A DNA stretch of 64,000 nt from Dermatophagoides farinae (GCF_024713945.1 NC_134678.1:2046001-2110000), one strand, 5' to 3'. Positions 49,575 through 64,000 are shown, counted from the stretch's first letter. Numbers and translations are program-made. The notes: generated from the letters alone by a model not told the origin.

Positions 49575-51994
49575 TTAAAAATGAGAATTTGTAAGAGAAA
49601 GAATGGGAAAAAAAATTGTGTTTGTGATCATCATTGCGTGAATGACAGTTTCTTACATCATTCTCATTAAAATGAGAGAGAGAGAGAAAAATACAATAAC
49701 AAGGAATGAGAAAAAAAAATCAAGCAACGATAGCAGCATATTCCAATGAATAGATAAAAGAAAATTCTCATTGATGATCTTGAGACAAAAAAAAAGCCTT
49801 CAAACATTGAATGATGATTATTCTGTTTGATTGATTCGATACAACATTCGATGTTTATTGTGTGTGTGTGTGTGTGTGTGCGCTGCTGTTTTTTTTTCAT
49901 CGATGCTGATATTTCTTGGAAAATACTTGAGAATCCTTCGAAAGATGCTTGGTAACATTTTATTTGAATTGAATTTTGTCGTAACGATTTTTAGAATTAT
50001 ACACAAACACAAACTTCTTGATCCAATGGATATTGGGAGATGAGGAAAAAAAACAAGAACGTGTCTTAACCACTCAATTTATGCTCGACTTATTTGCATC
50101 TTATTATTTTTTCTCCTCCTTAGTACTTGTTAACTGTGTGTGTGTGAGTTTGTAAGTTTGTTTCAAATTCTTTACGAAAAAGTTTGTGTGTGTGTATGAT
50201 GTAGCAAAGCGATAGATTATGTTCGTTTATTTTTTATTTATCAAAAAAAAAGAAAGAAAAAATTCAATTCTTATCAAATTACGATATTTCACACGTCTTA
50301 TCAATTTTCGCAAACAAATTTCGATTCTTTGTTTTTTTTTGTTCAAGAAAAAACTAAAAAAAATAAATACGACAAATCCATTTATGTTTTTTGTTCTACT
50401 CTCTCTCTCATTCTAACCTAAATTACACATACATTTCCATTTCGTTTGTTTAACCTTAACGTGCCAAACATTTGGTTCCATTATCGTCATCATCATCATC
50501 ATTGTCAATTTATTTCTTTTTTTTCGCGTTGATTTTCATGAAAAAACAAATTTTTAAGTTTGTTTTATCCATATACAAACAAACAAACATTTATTCATTG
50601 TCTTATTGATGTGAGAATGGAAGAAAAAAAAAGCAACAAAATAATAGTGTCATTATGGATCTCCACCTACTTTCTACTATCGTTAAATGATGATTACAAT
50701 GTTGATGTTGATGATGATGATGATGATGGTCGTGTGGTCGTGGTTTATTGGCTGTTTTCTTGAAAGTGGTTTTTTTTTCTCTACCGAAGATATAAATGAT
50801 ATAATAAACACATATTAAATGATTTGATAACCATTTGTAGTTGTTATTATTTGAAAATTGAAATCCTAGAATTTTGTCGTCGTTTTTTTTTTTGCTACAA
50901 TTTTGATTGATAAATTCTTTTTTTTTGTGAATTGTCTATTTCCATCGTAATGATAGTGTTGCAATCGGTTTTTTTCTTTTTTAGTTGAATAGTGAATGCA
51001 TTTTTTTCTTCATTTCAACCACAGTCATTTTTTATTTATTTTTCTTCACCATTTTCAATGATTAATGATTCTTTAAAGTTTGTTTGTTTGAATGTAGTGG
51101 TCGATTTTTTTTCTTCTTCCTCGTTATTGGTTGTATAATGTTCAGTTTTTGTTTGTGGTTTGTTTTTTAACCATCGCCATAGTAGTTTATTCATTTGGGG
51201 CTATTTTATTGATCGAATTTTCCATTGCATTCATTCATTCATTTGAATGTTGGCTTCACCTCCATTATTACCTGTTTTTTTTCATATACAGGCTATCAAT
51301 TCTTTTGTTCTGGGTTGTTTTTTTTTGAAAATGGTGAATGCGTAATAATCATAAAAATTTTGACCAATAAAAAAAATAAAAATTTCTTTTTTTCCAAGAA
51401 AAAAAAACAAAACTAACCATGCACTTTTTGGTAATTTTACTTCTTATACACACACTGGGATACAGCTAGTGAATGAGAACGATCATTTGTCTTGATTTTC
51501 GTATGCCTATCACAAACTTTTGGTTTTATGATTTAGTTTTTTTTCCGTTTCGGTAAACATGTTTTTTTTCAAGGGGGAAAAAAATTTTAAATTTCAAATA
51601 TGAAAATTGTTGCTGCTGAATCAAATTTCAAACAAACAAACAAAGAAATTTTCTCCAATGATTTTTTTTCTGTTAGCATTCTTTCCAGGTAATTTGAAAT
51701 GGTAATATTTTTTTACAGTCATTTTATTCTGGATAGGAATAATTTTCGTTGAAATTCATTTAAGAATTCTTTGTTTTGTTCGTTTATTTGTCATATTATA
51801 TTATATTTGTTTATGAAGCTAATATTTCAGTAAAGTCCACCGAATTTTGATTATAATGAGGTTAATTTTTTTTTAATCACTCATCACATACAATTGTTAT
51901 TTGATTTCCACGAATTTGAAAATATTTTTGTGTGTGTTTTGAATTGTCGTCCAAATTGAATAACAAAAACAAGACGAATACAATTCCAGAAACC

Positions 51995-52023
51995 AAAAAA
52001 AAAAAAAAAAAAAAAAAAAAAAA
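51995..52023. repeat. Poly-A tract, 29 nt
   Basis: A 29-nt run of A, the longest homopolymer I noticed. There is no target-site duplication or element body next to it that would mark a retroposed copy. Confidence 0.9.
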
Positions 52024-52162
52024 CACTACACATATAGTGATCGACAGACATTATCCTTAATGTCAATTTTATATTGTAAGTTATTGTTTTTTATAGCTTT
52101 GTTTTTGTTTTTTGTCTTTTTTTTCTATAAAATTCTGTTCAACATGATCATCATCATTGTGG

Positions 52163-52165
<3 letters not shown>

Positions 52166-52199
<34 letters not shown>
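52166..52199. repeat. (CA)17 microsatellite
   Basis: 34 bp of uninterrupted CA repeats in the gene-poor right half. Confidence 0.95.
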
Positions 52200-52202
<3 letters not shown>

Positions 52203-55200
52203 TCGGTATCACATTGATATGTTTTTGTTGTTGTTGTTGTATACTTTACATTTTTTTTTCTTCATCGATCAATTTTATGTACTGCCATAAATACTAATGA
52301 TGATGATGATGATGATGATATCGGTTTTTTTTGTTTTGGTTCAAATTTTCATTTTTGCATTATATCAAAATAACATATTATATACCTTTTATTTTGTTTC
52401 GATTTTATGTTGTCAATTGAATATTGTTTGTGTTCCCCATTCCCTCACCCCCACAAAAAAACCTTGAGTTCTAAACATCAATATTTTTATTTCCATTCCA
52501 CTCATTTCATGTTATATAAATGTAATGTCAAAATGATTCATTCGGCAACAATACCGTATTGGCAGATATTGATTTTTTTTTTTGGTTCTCTTCAATTTTT
52601 CCATGAGTATTCTTACATTTGTTTGAACTATATTTTCATTACACATTTTTTTCCAATTTCATTTATTGTACTTTTTTTTGTTTGTTTTTCTTTTATTCTT
52701 CTGAATAGAATTTTATGTGAATGACATGTTTTTTGTTTTGTTTTGTTTGACTCGTTTTATTTCATCGATGACGTTGAAGATCTTGTTATTCTTCTCATTA
52801 TTATTGTTATTAGTGTAGCTTCATAAGTTTTTTGCGCTCAGAATCTGACAACAGAATTTTGATTTCATTTCAAATTTATGAACCCTTTTTTTGTAATAAT
52901 CTATAGACTGGAATTTTTTTTTCACATAACGAAAAAAAGGTGATAGAAAACAAAACAAAAAAAAGCTTGGAAATTCTGAAAAGACCTATTTATTTTGTCA
53001 ATATTCTTGTTCACATAAGATTGAAAGATGTCTTGTTTCTTTTCTACCATTCTGTTGCCATATCATCATCATCATCATCATCATTCAGATTCCCATCATT
53101 GATTGAAACATTTTTTTTCCATTCTCAAATTCATATTTTGCTTATTTGTTACAATTCTTTACGGTTGTTTGGATTCTTTTTTTTCATTTTGTTTCAAGAT
53201 TTTCTTTCAAATTCTTGGCATTTTGTTTTTTTTTCTCATTGATTCAATAGCAGTCAGTTTATAGTTTCATCATCATCACTTGAAACTCTTTTCATGCTTT
53301 TGATTTCGATATTTTTTTTCAATTTATTATTATTATTTTCATGTGATTTCAATTATTTTTGTCAGTGTTTTTTTTTCCAATTTTTCTGGATGAAAATTTA
53401 TAAGCTTCATCTTATATGCTGTTGTTGTTGTTGATGATGATGTTTGTGTATACTTCAAATTCAATCTTTACATTGCATTTGTGAATGAATCAGTTTTTTC
53501 TCTTTTTTTTCTAAACATTGTTTTGTTCACAAGTTTGTTTTCGTTTAAATCCTTGTCTATTTTGTTTTTGTTTTGTTTTTGTTTTTGTTTTTTTTTTGTC
53601 ATTGAAACAAAATTCAATTTCCATTATTCAGTATTGAATTTTTGTTTTCTCTTGGTTACGTTATCCCGAAGGAATCGATAAAAATAATAGACCAAACCTT
53701 GATGATGAACAATGATTGGACATGAATTAATTCATTTCAATATACAATCGAATAACAATCATGATTCTCAGGAATATACAAAACTAATATTTTATCAAGA
53801 AAATAGAAATTGAAAAAAACAACAACAACAAAATTGGCAAAAAAACATGTAAATGAACTTGAAAATAGAACTTTTTTTGAGGGAACAAAATTCTGTGAAA
53901 CAAATTTCCCAGCAGCACACACACACATATATAAAGAGAATTTCGTTTTTATTTTTTTTTCAATTCGAAAATGCCCGAAAATGTGGTCGTTCCCATTTGA
54001 ACTTCGAATTTCGAATAAAAAAAATATTTTTCGATTTCAAACTTTAGCGTTTTTTCCACAGAAAAGAAAAAAGTTTTCATTTGCCTTGTCGAATCTTTTG
54101 GCTGCTGCTACTGCTGTTGTTGTTGTTATTGTTATTATTGAAACAATTCTAGGAATCACAGTCCAGTGTTGATTCAAGATTTTTTTTCATGTTTTTTTTC
54201 CTGAATCCATATTATTGCCATTTTTTCCATTGATAAATAACGATCACATTGGTCTATTCAAATCAATTTTTAGCTCTCTTTTATTCAAAAGAATTTCTAT
54301 TCATTTCTATTCATAGAGTCTATGATGATAGAAAAGCACATAGACAAAAAAAAATACGATGCATCTGTATTTGACTTGACATTATTATCTACGTTTGCTA
54401 TTTTTCTTTTTGTTCTGATTTCTAAGGAATTAATAGAATTATTATATTATCAGAATTATGAATAGTTTGTCTGAAAAGTCATTTTTTTGTTGTTTTTTTA
54501 AAAAAAAAACTTTATGCTTTTGAATCGTATTTCAATTATGATAAACGTGGTTTCTTACCTATACACGAAAAATATTTGAAAACTTTACACCATCCAACAT
54601 GCATTGCAGAAATGGCGATAGAATAAAATGGATGCCTTGCAGTTATTTTTTTAAATCGTGAAAAAAGTAGCAAAAAAAAAATTTGTACAAATGTGACCAA
54701 CATTCCATATGTCTGGTTATTTTTATCGATAGAATAATCTGTGTGGGTGTGTGTTTTTTATCATTAAATTCTAATCTAACAAATAAATCAGAATTGATGA
54801 AAAAAATACATTTTTTTCCCAAGAATCATCATAATGATTATCAAATAAAACTCAATTGATATTCCACATTCTGTAATGAAAAAAATTACATCCAAATTAC
54901 TCTAAAAATAGATCATGGAAAAAAACGAAAGAATTTCATGGGAAAAAATCAAAATCAAAATGATCAAATAATTAAATTCCTCATGTTTTTTCCAATGATG
55001 ATGATTGGTAATATAAAATTTATTCCATTTAGTCGTACAAACAAACGATGAAGGTAATGCCAAAAAAAAAAACCTTCAGCTACCGTTAATTCCTCATTTC
55101 ATAGTTGTCATCACAATTGGATAATGTAATTAGATGGCAACAAACGTTGAGGTGAACAAAAGAAAATAAAATTAACACAAAACGTCTTGGAGATATACAA

Positions 55201-58200
55201 AACGAGAAAAAATTCAACATTTTAACCTGCCACTTGCATTTTCTTGTGTGTGTGTGTGTTTGTGTTTGTTTTCAATATTCTTTTTTTTATTTAAGTAAAA
55301 AATAATTTCTTTTTCTAGTTTTACGTATTCTTTTCAATACTTTTTTTTCACCAGAATTGTCTTTGCCATTATTTTAATTTTATATATTGAGTTAATGTAT
55401 CTAACCTACAACCCATTTCTTTTTCATCAACACACACACACACACAAAGAATGTCGAGATGATTTATGATAGTGTTAGATCCGTTATACCTTTGTTAAAT
55501 CTACCTTTTCCTAGAGTTTTAGACTATTATTCCTATGTGCGTGTCTATCTTTTTTTACCATTTTTTTCCTGGTACAACGTTGATCATTGATATCATGATC
55601 GTGATGTTTGAAATGAGCAGCAAGAAAACAAAAATATTCATGCACACCAACTGGAACGACCAAAAAAAAAAAAAAACAAAGCCAAAAAAAGTTGAATCAA
55701 ACTTTTTTTCTTTTTGCTTTAGTCAAAGTAAATTCAACTTGTCGAGATCTTTTTGTTGTTGTTGTTGTTTATTTATTATTTACTTTTTTTCAGGTATTCT
55801 TTGTTTTTTTTTGTTCGTTCCGTGAATGGAAAAAAATCTATCCGGTGCATATACTGAACTGATGATAATCATATGCTGATATTGTAGCCATATCATTTGA
55901 TCTAGGCTTGGCTTTATGCTTTTCTACTATACTCTGGACACATATTGAACACATTGATTACAAGATTGTCAATTATTATTGTCATTATGGTTGTTATTGT
56001 TTTGTTGTTCTATTATCTATCTCGTTTTTTTTTTGGCTTGTCAAATATTGTCGCTTATATAATAAATGTGTACATGATCGAAAGATCTAAAACCCAATCA
56101 ATTATCGTTATTAATATTGATTTCTTTTTTTGTGATTTTTTTTTACTTCTCTTCTTGTTCATTCTTTTTTTTCTGTTCCAAATTATTTTCCATTGCTTGA
56201 TATATTGAATTAAACCTAATGAATAAAATGCAGATTTATGAATATCGATTGAGATGAAAATTTTTTATTTTTTTTTTTTTTTTTTTGATAAAAACAAATA
56301 ACTTTATTTTAACTACATCAAAAGTGGATCCATTTCTTGAATTTAAAATCCATAGGCAAAGATCAATTTTTATGTCCATGTAAAATTCGTGTGTGTCTTG
56401 TTTTGCTGTTGCATTATCTGGAAATTAATGAATGAATTGGATTTTTTCATTAATCATTTCTTCATTTTTTTTTTTTGGATTTGGAGCTATAAAGAAATTC
56501 TCTAGATTCCAATACATTCTTCTTAACATTTATTCGTCTTTGATGAACGATGGTATTTCTTTTTTTTTACATCAGCTATAGAATCATAAGATTTCGCTGT
56601 TCACTCTGTTCCTCAAACTAATAAAGATTCCATAACTATTTTTCTCGATTTGGGTTTCGAGTTTGATGTTGTTGTTGTCGTTGCTGTTTGCCTATACCTT
56701 TATTGTACCATATTTATGTTCGTGTGTATGTGGGTGTAAAGATCAGATTAAATTTATTATACCTGATCAAAGAGAATCATAATAATATTTTTTACGCACA
56801 CACACACACACACAAACACATAAATATTCTGTATATACAGGCGTAACAAGAATCAAAGTCGTTACATTGTCGTCGTTGTAACCAAAAAAAAAAAAAGAAA
56901 AAAAATATCAATGTACAACATACAATGTCATGTACATCGATATCATCATATATATATATATATCTCGTTATATTAGATTCATTCAGTCATTGATTTTCAT
57001 TAAGTTAACTTGAAAGAATTTGTAAAGAATTTTTCTTTTTTTGTTCAATAAGAATTTCAATAGCTTATATATTATTATTATATAATAGAGAACCATTGTC
57101 TATGGTTGTTTATGTTTGATTTTGATTGTATCATCATTATCATTTTTTGTATAAAAAAAAATTTTTCATTGTTGTCATATGACACATAACGTTACATTCT
57201 TCAACAACAAAAACAACAACAACAACAAAAATACATCATTATCAACTTTGTTTATGTGAATTTGATGTGTTTGGTTGTATTAGTGAATGAATGAAAAAAA
57301 ATGAAAAAAAATTGGATGATTTATGAATAACGGAAATTATACGGGAGTTTTCATCTTTTTCGCTATTTTGATGTACAATATATTTTTATATTGAAATATA
57401 ACATATGTGTTTTTTTTATCTATTTTGAATAAAGAATTTATCCATCCCCAATAGACCATCATCATCATCATCATCATCATTATTTTCCTTTGGACATTGT
57501 CCATCCACAGAATGATGCATGCATGATTTTGTTGTTCAGAAGAAAAAAAATCATAATTGATTTGTACCGTGAGCCTGGATGGATGAATATAGAAACCAAG
57601 TGGACATTTTGATTTATTTTCGCATTTTCAATTTATTAAATATTGTCAGAAATTTTTTTTTTCACCAATGATGTATGACTATGGAACTTTTCATGTTCCG
57701 GAATTTATACGTTTTTTTTTCTCATAACGAACTTTGTTACCGGTGTGCATATAATAATAATAGTTTGAATGAAATGATTGATTTTACCTTTGTATGATTT
57801 GTTATAACAGTCACGATGTCGCTCACCTTTTTTTTGTTGTCATTGAAAATACTCTGTTCCTGTGAACTGAAATCCATTTCGAATGTCAAATGAACCAGAT
57901 TTTTTAGGTTCTTCATTAGCATCATTTAGCATCATTGCAGATCATAAATTATTTGAATAAATTGTTGTTATGAGAACGATGTTCTGGGAAATTTTAGAAT
58001 TTGCATGAATATTTTGTTGATGAGTTGAAAAAAAAAGTTTTGACTGAATATGAAATTTTTTTTTTTTTTTGGTATACCGGAAATCCATATTGTCAGAAAA
58101 CTTTTTCTCATTCTAAATAATTTATTCTAATCTTTTTTTTCGCTTCTGTTTTGTTGTTGTTGTTGTTCAATTGTACCTGTAAAACTTTGGATTTGATGAA

Positions 58201-60633
58201 TTTTTTTTTATATTCGTTTTTATACCACATTCTATTTTCAAAAAGTTTTCTTTGCTTTTCTTGGATGAAAATTAATTCATATCCCAAGATATCTTTTTTC
58301 ATCATCATCATCATCAGAATATATGACGATTGTTTTCACCATTTGTTGACATAAATGTGTGTTTGTGCAAGTTTAATTTGTTTGTTTGTGAAGAAGAATA
58401 AAAAAAATAATTTAAAGATGGAAAAATAATTACATCGATGCAATCCTGTAATCATGACGATGGCGATGACGATAATGACGATGAGATTTGAATGAATAAA
58501 TGAAATTCACAGCCAAATTGAGCCAGGCAAATAGTAGTAGTAGAATTGAAAAAAAAGACTAATTAAAACTGGATTAAACACACTGTTTGTTGATATATTT
58601 TAGAAGATAAAGAAAAAAAAATAGATTGCTCAAATATTATCTATTCTGTAATAATGCAATACACACACACGCACACACACACACACACAGATACTAAATT
58701 TAGTTTTATAAACATTTATTATTATTATTATTATTATTTGTAATTGCATTCGAGCATCAACGTTATCGGTTAGTATCAAATCATCATCAGTGCAAACAAA
58801 AAAAAAGATGAGCATATTATCACCATACAAACACTGTTGAACTCAAATTAGAACCATCAGATATATTGGCTGGTTGGTTGCTTGGTTGATTTTCAATCTA
58901 ATTCATCAAGGCCACATGATGATGATGATGATGATGATGGAAAAGCTCGTGAGGCTAAATCTTTTGACGCGTGCCATCATAGTTATTATTAACAAACTTT
59001 TTTGTTGTTGTTTTTTTTTCTCGATTCAATTTCTTTTGTTTTGTTTTTTTCCATCATCATTTCATCAGTCTAGGGAGAAAAAATGTTAATTCCAAATCAA
59101 CGAATCATACACATACACCATCTTGGTTATAATCATCTTCATGAGTAGAAATCCTTCATAAGTATAAGTTCAACTTTTGCCTTTTTTTTCTCACTCGTTT
59201 TAGCTTCATTATGCTTAACGAAGCGAGATAATTTAAATTATCACCATTCTTTTTTTTTATTTTCGTTTTTATTTCTATGTTGTTTCACTACAGTTGGTCT
59301 ATACTACACGCATCATATACAGGTTTTATTGATGCTCAAAATTTCTTTCCACTAACCAACCATCATCATCATCATCTTTAAATGAAAAAAATTAAGCATG
59401 TGAAAAAAAATAAATATTTATCCATAAAGAGAAAAAAATAAAATCAGAACCAAAAATATAAAGAATCGACCTTTGTCATTTTCATTTTCATTCATTACGT
59501 TAACATTTATGAAATATTACTCATCTACATCTAATTACTTGGCTTGTCTATTCGTTTTTTTTCTGAAACTTTGTCTGACTTTTTTTTGGATTCATAATAA
59601 ACCGGTTGTGTATATGCATTTTTTCTTCTTGTCATTAATGATGATTATAATGAGGATGAAGGCAATTTTTTTTTTGGTTGAAAAGATGAATATCAGACAC
59701 TGTTTATCATTTTTTATCATCATCATCATCTTACATTCATAATATTCAAGACAGAATTCATTGAAAAACAATAAAAAAAAGTATGATAACATCTTTTTTT
59801 TCCGAAGCTGATATATTCCAATTCATTTCAATTAACGTTTGTGATTTCAGTAATCAATTGAAATTAATTTTAAATTTCATTGATTGATTTTTTCCCAATA
59901 TTTTACTATTTTATTTGAAATTTTAATTCAATTTTCATCAAGAGCATTTTATCCACTGTTCAAGTTTTGTTTTTATTCCATAAAAATAATAAAAAGATTG
60001 TGATAACGATAACAATGACAATGACAATATAAATTCTGTTTAAATTCATTACGATAATTATTTTCATAGAGAATTTCATTTTCAAAACACATCATAAACA
60101 CATAATAATGATCAACATTCAACAACAACAACAACAACAATAACAATCGACAACGATGAAAAGTTTCAAGTATTCTATTCTAATTTAAAGCATTATCATC
60201 ATCATCACGATGATGATTATGATGATGATGATGATGATCATTATCATCATTTCACATATTTTCATTTGCATTACACTATATATATTTTACTACTAAGCTT
60301 TCATTTCAACTATATTCATTCATTTTTCAGCTTTTTATCTAGACTATATGAAAAGCTTATCTCTATGCAAATTTGTTTTCAACCAAAGCAAAAACAAAAA
60401 AAAAAAAACAAAAACAAAAAAAAATCCCTAAACAATGCTCATACTCATTGATATACAAGTTTCAAAATTCTAGAATTATCATTTTCATTTGCTTTTGTAA
60501 TTTTTCCCATTCTTTCTTCTGTTATTGTTTTTTTTTGTTGTTGTCGTTGTTATCGTCATTATCATCATCATCATCATTGTTTTAAGTCACTTGCTCCTCT
60601 GCATTTATACATCCACTAATGTGATGGCAACTC

Positions 60634-60691
60634 TTTTTTTTTCTTTATTTTCACAAGTTTTTTTTTCTTTATTTTCACAAGTTTTTTTTTC
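60634..60691. repeat. 24-bp tandem duplication
   Basis: A unit of nine T followed by CTTTATTTTCACAAG occurs twice in direct succession (copies end at 60657 and 60681), with a third partial T9C start. Confidence 0.9.
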
Positions 60692-60826
60692 TCATTTCCA
60701 TCTTTTTTTTTCTTTTGATGTGAATGAATATTCTTGTCTCGTCTTTTTTTTTTTTGGTTCTTATTTTTTTTGTCATCATTCTCATTCATATATTTGCAAC
60801 TAATTTCTTTTTTTTTTGTTTATTTA

Positions 60827-60851
60827 TTCATTCATTCATTCATTCATTCAT
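60827..60851. repeat. (TTCA)n tetranucleotide repeat
   Basis: About six TTCA units flanked by TTTA variants. Confidence 0.9.
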
Positions 60852-63445
60852 TTATTCATTTTTTTCATCATATTTTGTTCACCTTAGATTGTCTATTAAT
60901 ATTGAAAATCCTAAATCATCTTATCCATTCATTCATCCATGATTAGAATAAACTATGCAGGATTTTTTTTCTTTATTCAGAATCCTGATAAACAAATACG
61001 ATTCTGGAAAAAAAAGAAAGAAAAAATATTCTTATTTTCTCCATGAATAAACTTTGAATCCCACGTGAAAAAAAACAAGATTTTGGCAGATCAGTACAGA
61101 TGATGATGATTGAAACCATAATCACATGTTAATCCTTTTATTCTATTTTCTCTTTTCTCTTTACTGTAGTTATTTGTTTGTTTTTTTTGGTCGTATTTCC
61201 GTATTTCCGTATAGCCAAAATCATAGCCATCACATTTTGTTCCTTATGGCAAATTACTTGATAGACAACACACATTGCAAACATTGTGAAAGTTTTTTTT
61301 CTACACTTCAGATGATTACAATAGAAAAATGGTCAAGCTTCATGAACAATTATTTGATTCTAGTGGAACAAACAAAAAAGTTTATCAAGTATCCTAAAGT
61401 TTTGAACTGGATTTTTCTTCAAATTTTTTGTTTTGAATTTTTTTTTGTTTTTTTTAGTGAAAGTTTATCATCATTATCATATGATTATTTACTGAACATA
61501 AAAGTTTTGTCGTAAAATTAAATTTTCTTTGATTTTTTTCCCACTTGCTACTTGAAGCATAAGTTGTGAAATTTGATTTTAAATCCACATGTCATATACC
61601 GATTGTTACAATTCAATTATTATTATTGATGGTGAAGAAAACGAAAATTGTCCGTTTTTGAATTTAAATTTTGAAATCGGTCAGTGACCATAGGTCGATG
61701 AAAATGGCAAATATATTTTTTCTGGCACTAAAAAAAAAAAATCAGGCTTCAAATCTCAAGCGATTTGATTGTTGATTTCTTTCAGATTTTTTTTTTGTTT
61801 GTGCAATTTTCGACCTACATAAAACACATGTAGGAAGAGACGGGAAAAAATGAATGAATGGATTCTATTTTGTTTTTCTATCGGCGCAGAATTTTTTGTT
61901 TTGTTTTGTTTTGTTTCGTTTCGTTCCTAATTCAATGCTAAGAGCCAAGTGTAATCGATTTTGTTTTCTCAATCATTTGTGATTTGGATTTTTTTTCTCT
62001 TTATTGTTTGTTTTGTCGGCAACTGAAATATCTAACCCTTAATGAAAGAAAAGTCAATTTTTGTTGTTGTTGTCAGAAAATTTCATTTATTTTTTTTTTT
62101 TTTGCTCGAGCCCAAAATACAATGAAAATTGAAATCTCATTTTTTCCGTGTGTGGTAGTGTTTTTCATGTCTGTCCGTATTTCTTATCGGATATATTGAT
62201 AGACTATTGTCGCTTTTTTGGAATGGATTGGATTGGATTTTAGAACGATCACACATCAAAATGGATTGCCAACAATCAACCATGGTATTTTTTTTTTACC
62301 AAGATTTGGTGTTTCAGTTTCAATATAAATTGTGATATTTTGATTCTCATACAAGATTCTTGTAGATTATTTTCGTATGTTCCATATAATAATAATAATA
62401 ATAATCTGATACAATCAAGCCATCAACCAAATAAATAAATAAAAAAAAACTTCAATTTATCATCATCATCTTGAAATTCATTCTTTCAATTTTTTTTTAT
62501 TTCAAGTCTTTTGAATATATTATATGAGTAAATTTAGAAAATGAGAATGCTGTATATGAACCCATCTCGCCACATGCATTGAAATTGAATTGGACCAATT
62601 TTTTTTCCTATTTTTTCTTGGATTCTGGTGTCAGTTTCATTCACTTTATGTTTATATATATATGGTACTGGAATTGAATGAGTATGAAACAGAATTCTAT
62701 ATTTGATGTATGTTTTTTTTTTTTTAAACTTTATTTGATGTATGTGTGTGTGTGTATGAGGATATCAAGTTGACTGAATTTAAAATTGTAGTGAATTTTA
62801 AATTTTTTTTTTCATTGTATACAATGAAAACTACTTTTTTCGAAGCGAATTCGTTCAGCCGTCACCCAAAATTATTGTTATTTCTTCGAACATTCACAAT
62901 ATTTTTTTTCTGTATTCTAGAATTGTTTCTGTGTTTCAATATTCTCTCCATTTTTTTTGCTATTGTTGGTCTTTAATATTTAATATATCTCGAATCACTA
63001 TTTTTCTTGCTAGTTTCATTTTGATAATTAGGAAGTGAAACTTTGTTTTGTACAAAATTATTTTCATATCCACCATGAAATATTTTCTTTCCTTGATATT
63101 GGAATTCACATCATCATCATCATCATCATGGATGCTTCATCCATCAAAAAAAAGAAAACACTAGAAATCATTACTTATAATAACGTCTGTGTGTGTATGT
63201 TTGATCCTAATTCTGTTTTCAGCCTTTCTCCCAGAATATTCTTTAATTGACATTTAATATGTTCAATTATAACACTTTTTTTCTCCTGTTTTCTGGTACA
63301 ACAAGCTATTTTTATTTTAGATGTGATGGTAACATTCAAGCATTTGTGATTGTGAATGATTATGACAAAAAAAAGTTGGGAAAAAAAGTATAAATGAAAA
63401 CGAGATCAAGAGTTTTAGTTGGTTCTCCTACTCATCCTTTACTGT

Positions 63446-63470
63446 CCCCTTCCCCTTTCCCCCCCCCCCC
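63446..63470. other. C-rich tract with G-quadruplex/i-motif potential
   Basis: C4-TT-C4-TTT-C12 on the plus strand. The minus strand therefore carries G12, G4 and G4 with 2-3 nt loops, enough for a four-tract quadruplex. G/C runs of this length are exceptional in this window. Confidence 0.6.
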
Positions 63471-64000
63471 GAAAAAAAACTGACCGAACGAAAATGTCAA
63501 AATCATTGCTAGATCCACAATAATGTGAATATATGTGTGTGGATCACAGAAAAATACAGGCCAATAATAAGCATCAGAAAAATAAAAACAAAAACAAAAA
63601 ACATCTGTCGCCTTTTCTGTCATCTATACTAATTCGTCGTTCATGAGTATTTGTCACTATTTGTTTCCTATCTCACTAGCTAATTTTCTATTGCTAAAGC
63701 TTTTTCTAGAAATCTGAATCAAAAAAAAAAAAAAAAAAAGTTTCATCCATCGAATCCCAACAAAAAAAAAGGCAGCCAGAAAATTTTTTTTCCTTTCTCT
63801 CGGTCATTTCTATACTCACATCTGCTCGATTGTCTTTTAATTGATTGTAACGCATTGGAAAATAAAGGTCAAATCAGTAGCCCAAAATAGTCAATATAGA
63901 AATCGATTCGGGTATATATCATGTGTATGTTACTTGAAAACCTTAACGTTCATTATTATGAGGATTGATTCCATAATTTTCTTGATTTGATTTTAATTAA

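Larger units (their letters stand above)
49575..64000. other. Long stretch without a recognisable gene
   Basis: Microsatellites and homopolymers, including (CA)n at 52166-52199, poly-A at 51995-52023, (TTCA)n at 60827-60851, a 24-bp tandem duplication at 60634-60691, and a C-rich tract at 63446-63470. The longest open frame (61126-61515, plus strand, 129 codons) has no recognisable domain and is not called. Confidence 0.6.

Noticed and set aside
61126-61515. 129-codon plus-strand open frame
   Set aside because: It is the longest non-Rdl frame on the right side, but it has no recognised domain, a Phe-rich start and end, and no clear splice or initiation context.
1-64000. CRISPR arrays, tRNA/rRNA genes, riboswitches, bacterial operons
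   Set aside because: Repeats are simple-sequence tracts without spacer structure, no tRNA A/B-box pair was seen, and the spliced gene shows the DNA is eukaryotic.

Overview
This is eukaryotic genomic DNA: spliced exons with GT/AG borders, very AT-rich sequence, and dense microsatellites, with (CAT/ATG)n, (GTT/CAA)n, (CA/TG)n and homopolymer A/T runs throughout. The only gene I can identify is an arthropod-type RDL GABA-gated chloride channel. Base composition, repeat style and receptor sequence together suggest an arthropod, most plausibly an acariform mite of the dust-mite/scab-mite kind. That taxonomic guess is an inference.

Minus strand, about 1-26.5 kb: seven coding exons of a RDL-like subunit read from right to left. 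They hold an N-terminal/signal exon (25397-26490), four exons for most of the ligand-binding domain (24597-24694, 17191-17258, 16900-17126, 4979-5061), the exon before M1 (874-1011), and an exon with M1, M2, M3 and the start of the cytoplasmic loop (163-806). All six junctions join in frame. The M4/C-terminal exon lies beyond position 1, so the gene is 3'-incomplete. Exon lengths of 68, 83 and 138 nt match the classic Cys-loop receptor gene layout. Two introns are tiny (64 and 67 nt) and four are longer, from 0.7 to 11.8 kb.

About 26.5-64 kb: no recognisable gene. The sequence is mainly microsatellites and homopolymers. The main exception is 33.47-34.77 kb on the minus strand, a less repetitive block with several ordinary-looking open frames, plausible splice sites and a possible terminal exon. 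It may be a small unrecognised gene, a decayed one, or chance. Two short ATG-initiated segments ending in exact GTAAGT donors (28353-28463 and 49518-49574, minus strand) could be first exons, but the evidence is weak.

I found no tRNA, rRNA, CRISPR array, intact transposon or prokaryotic-type operon. Most short open frames in the window translate simple repeats (poly-Val, poly-Ile, poly-His, His-Thr, Phe-rich) and are not annotated.
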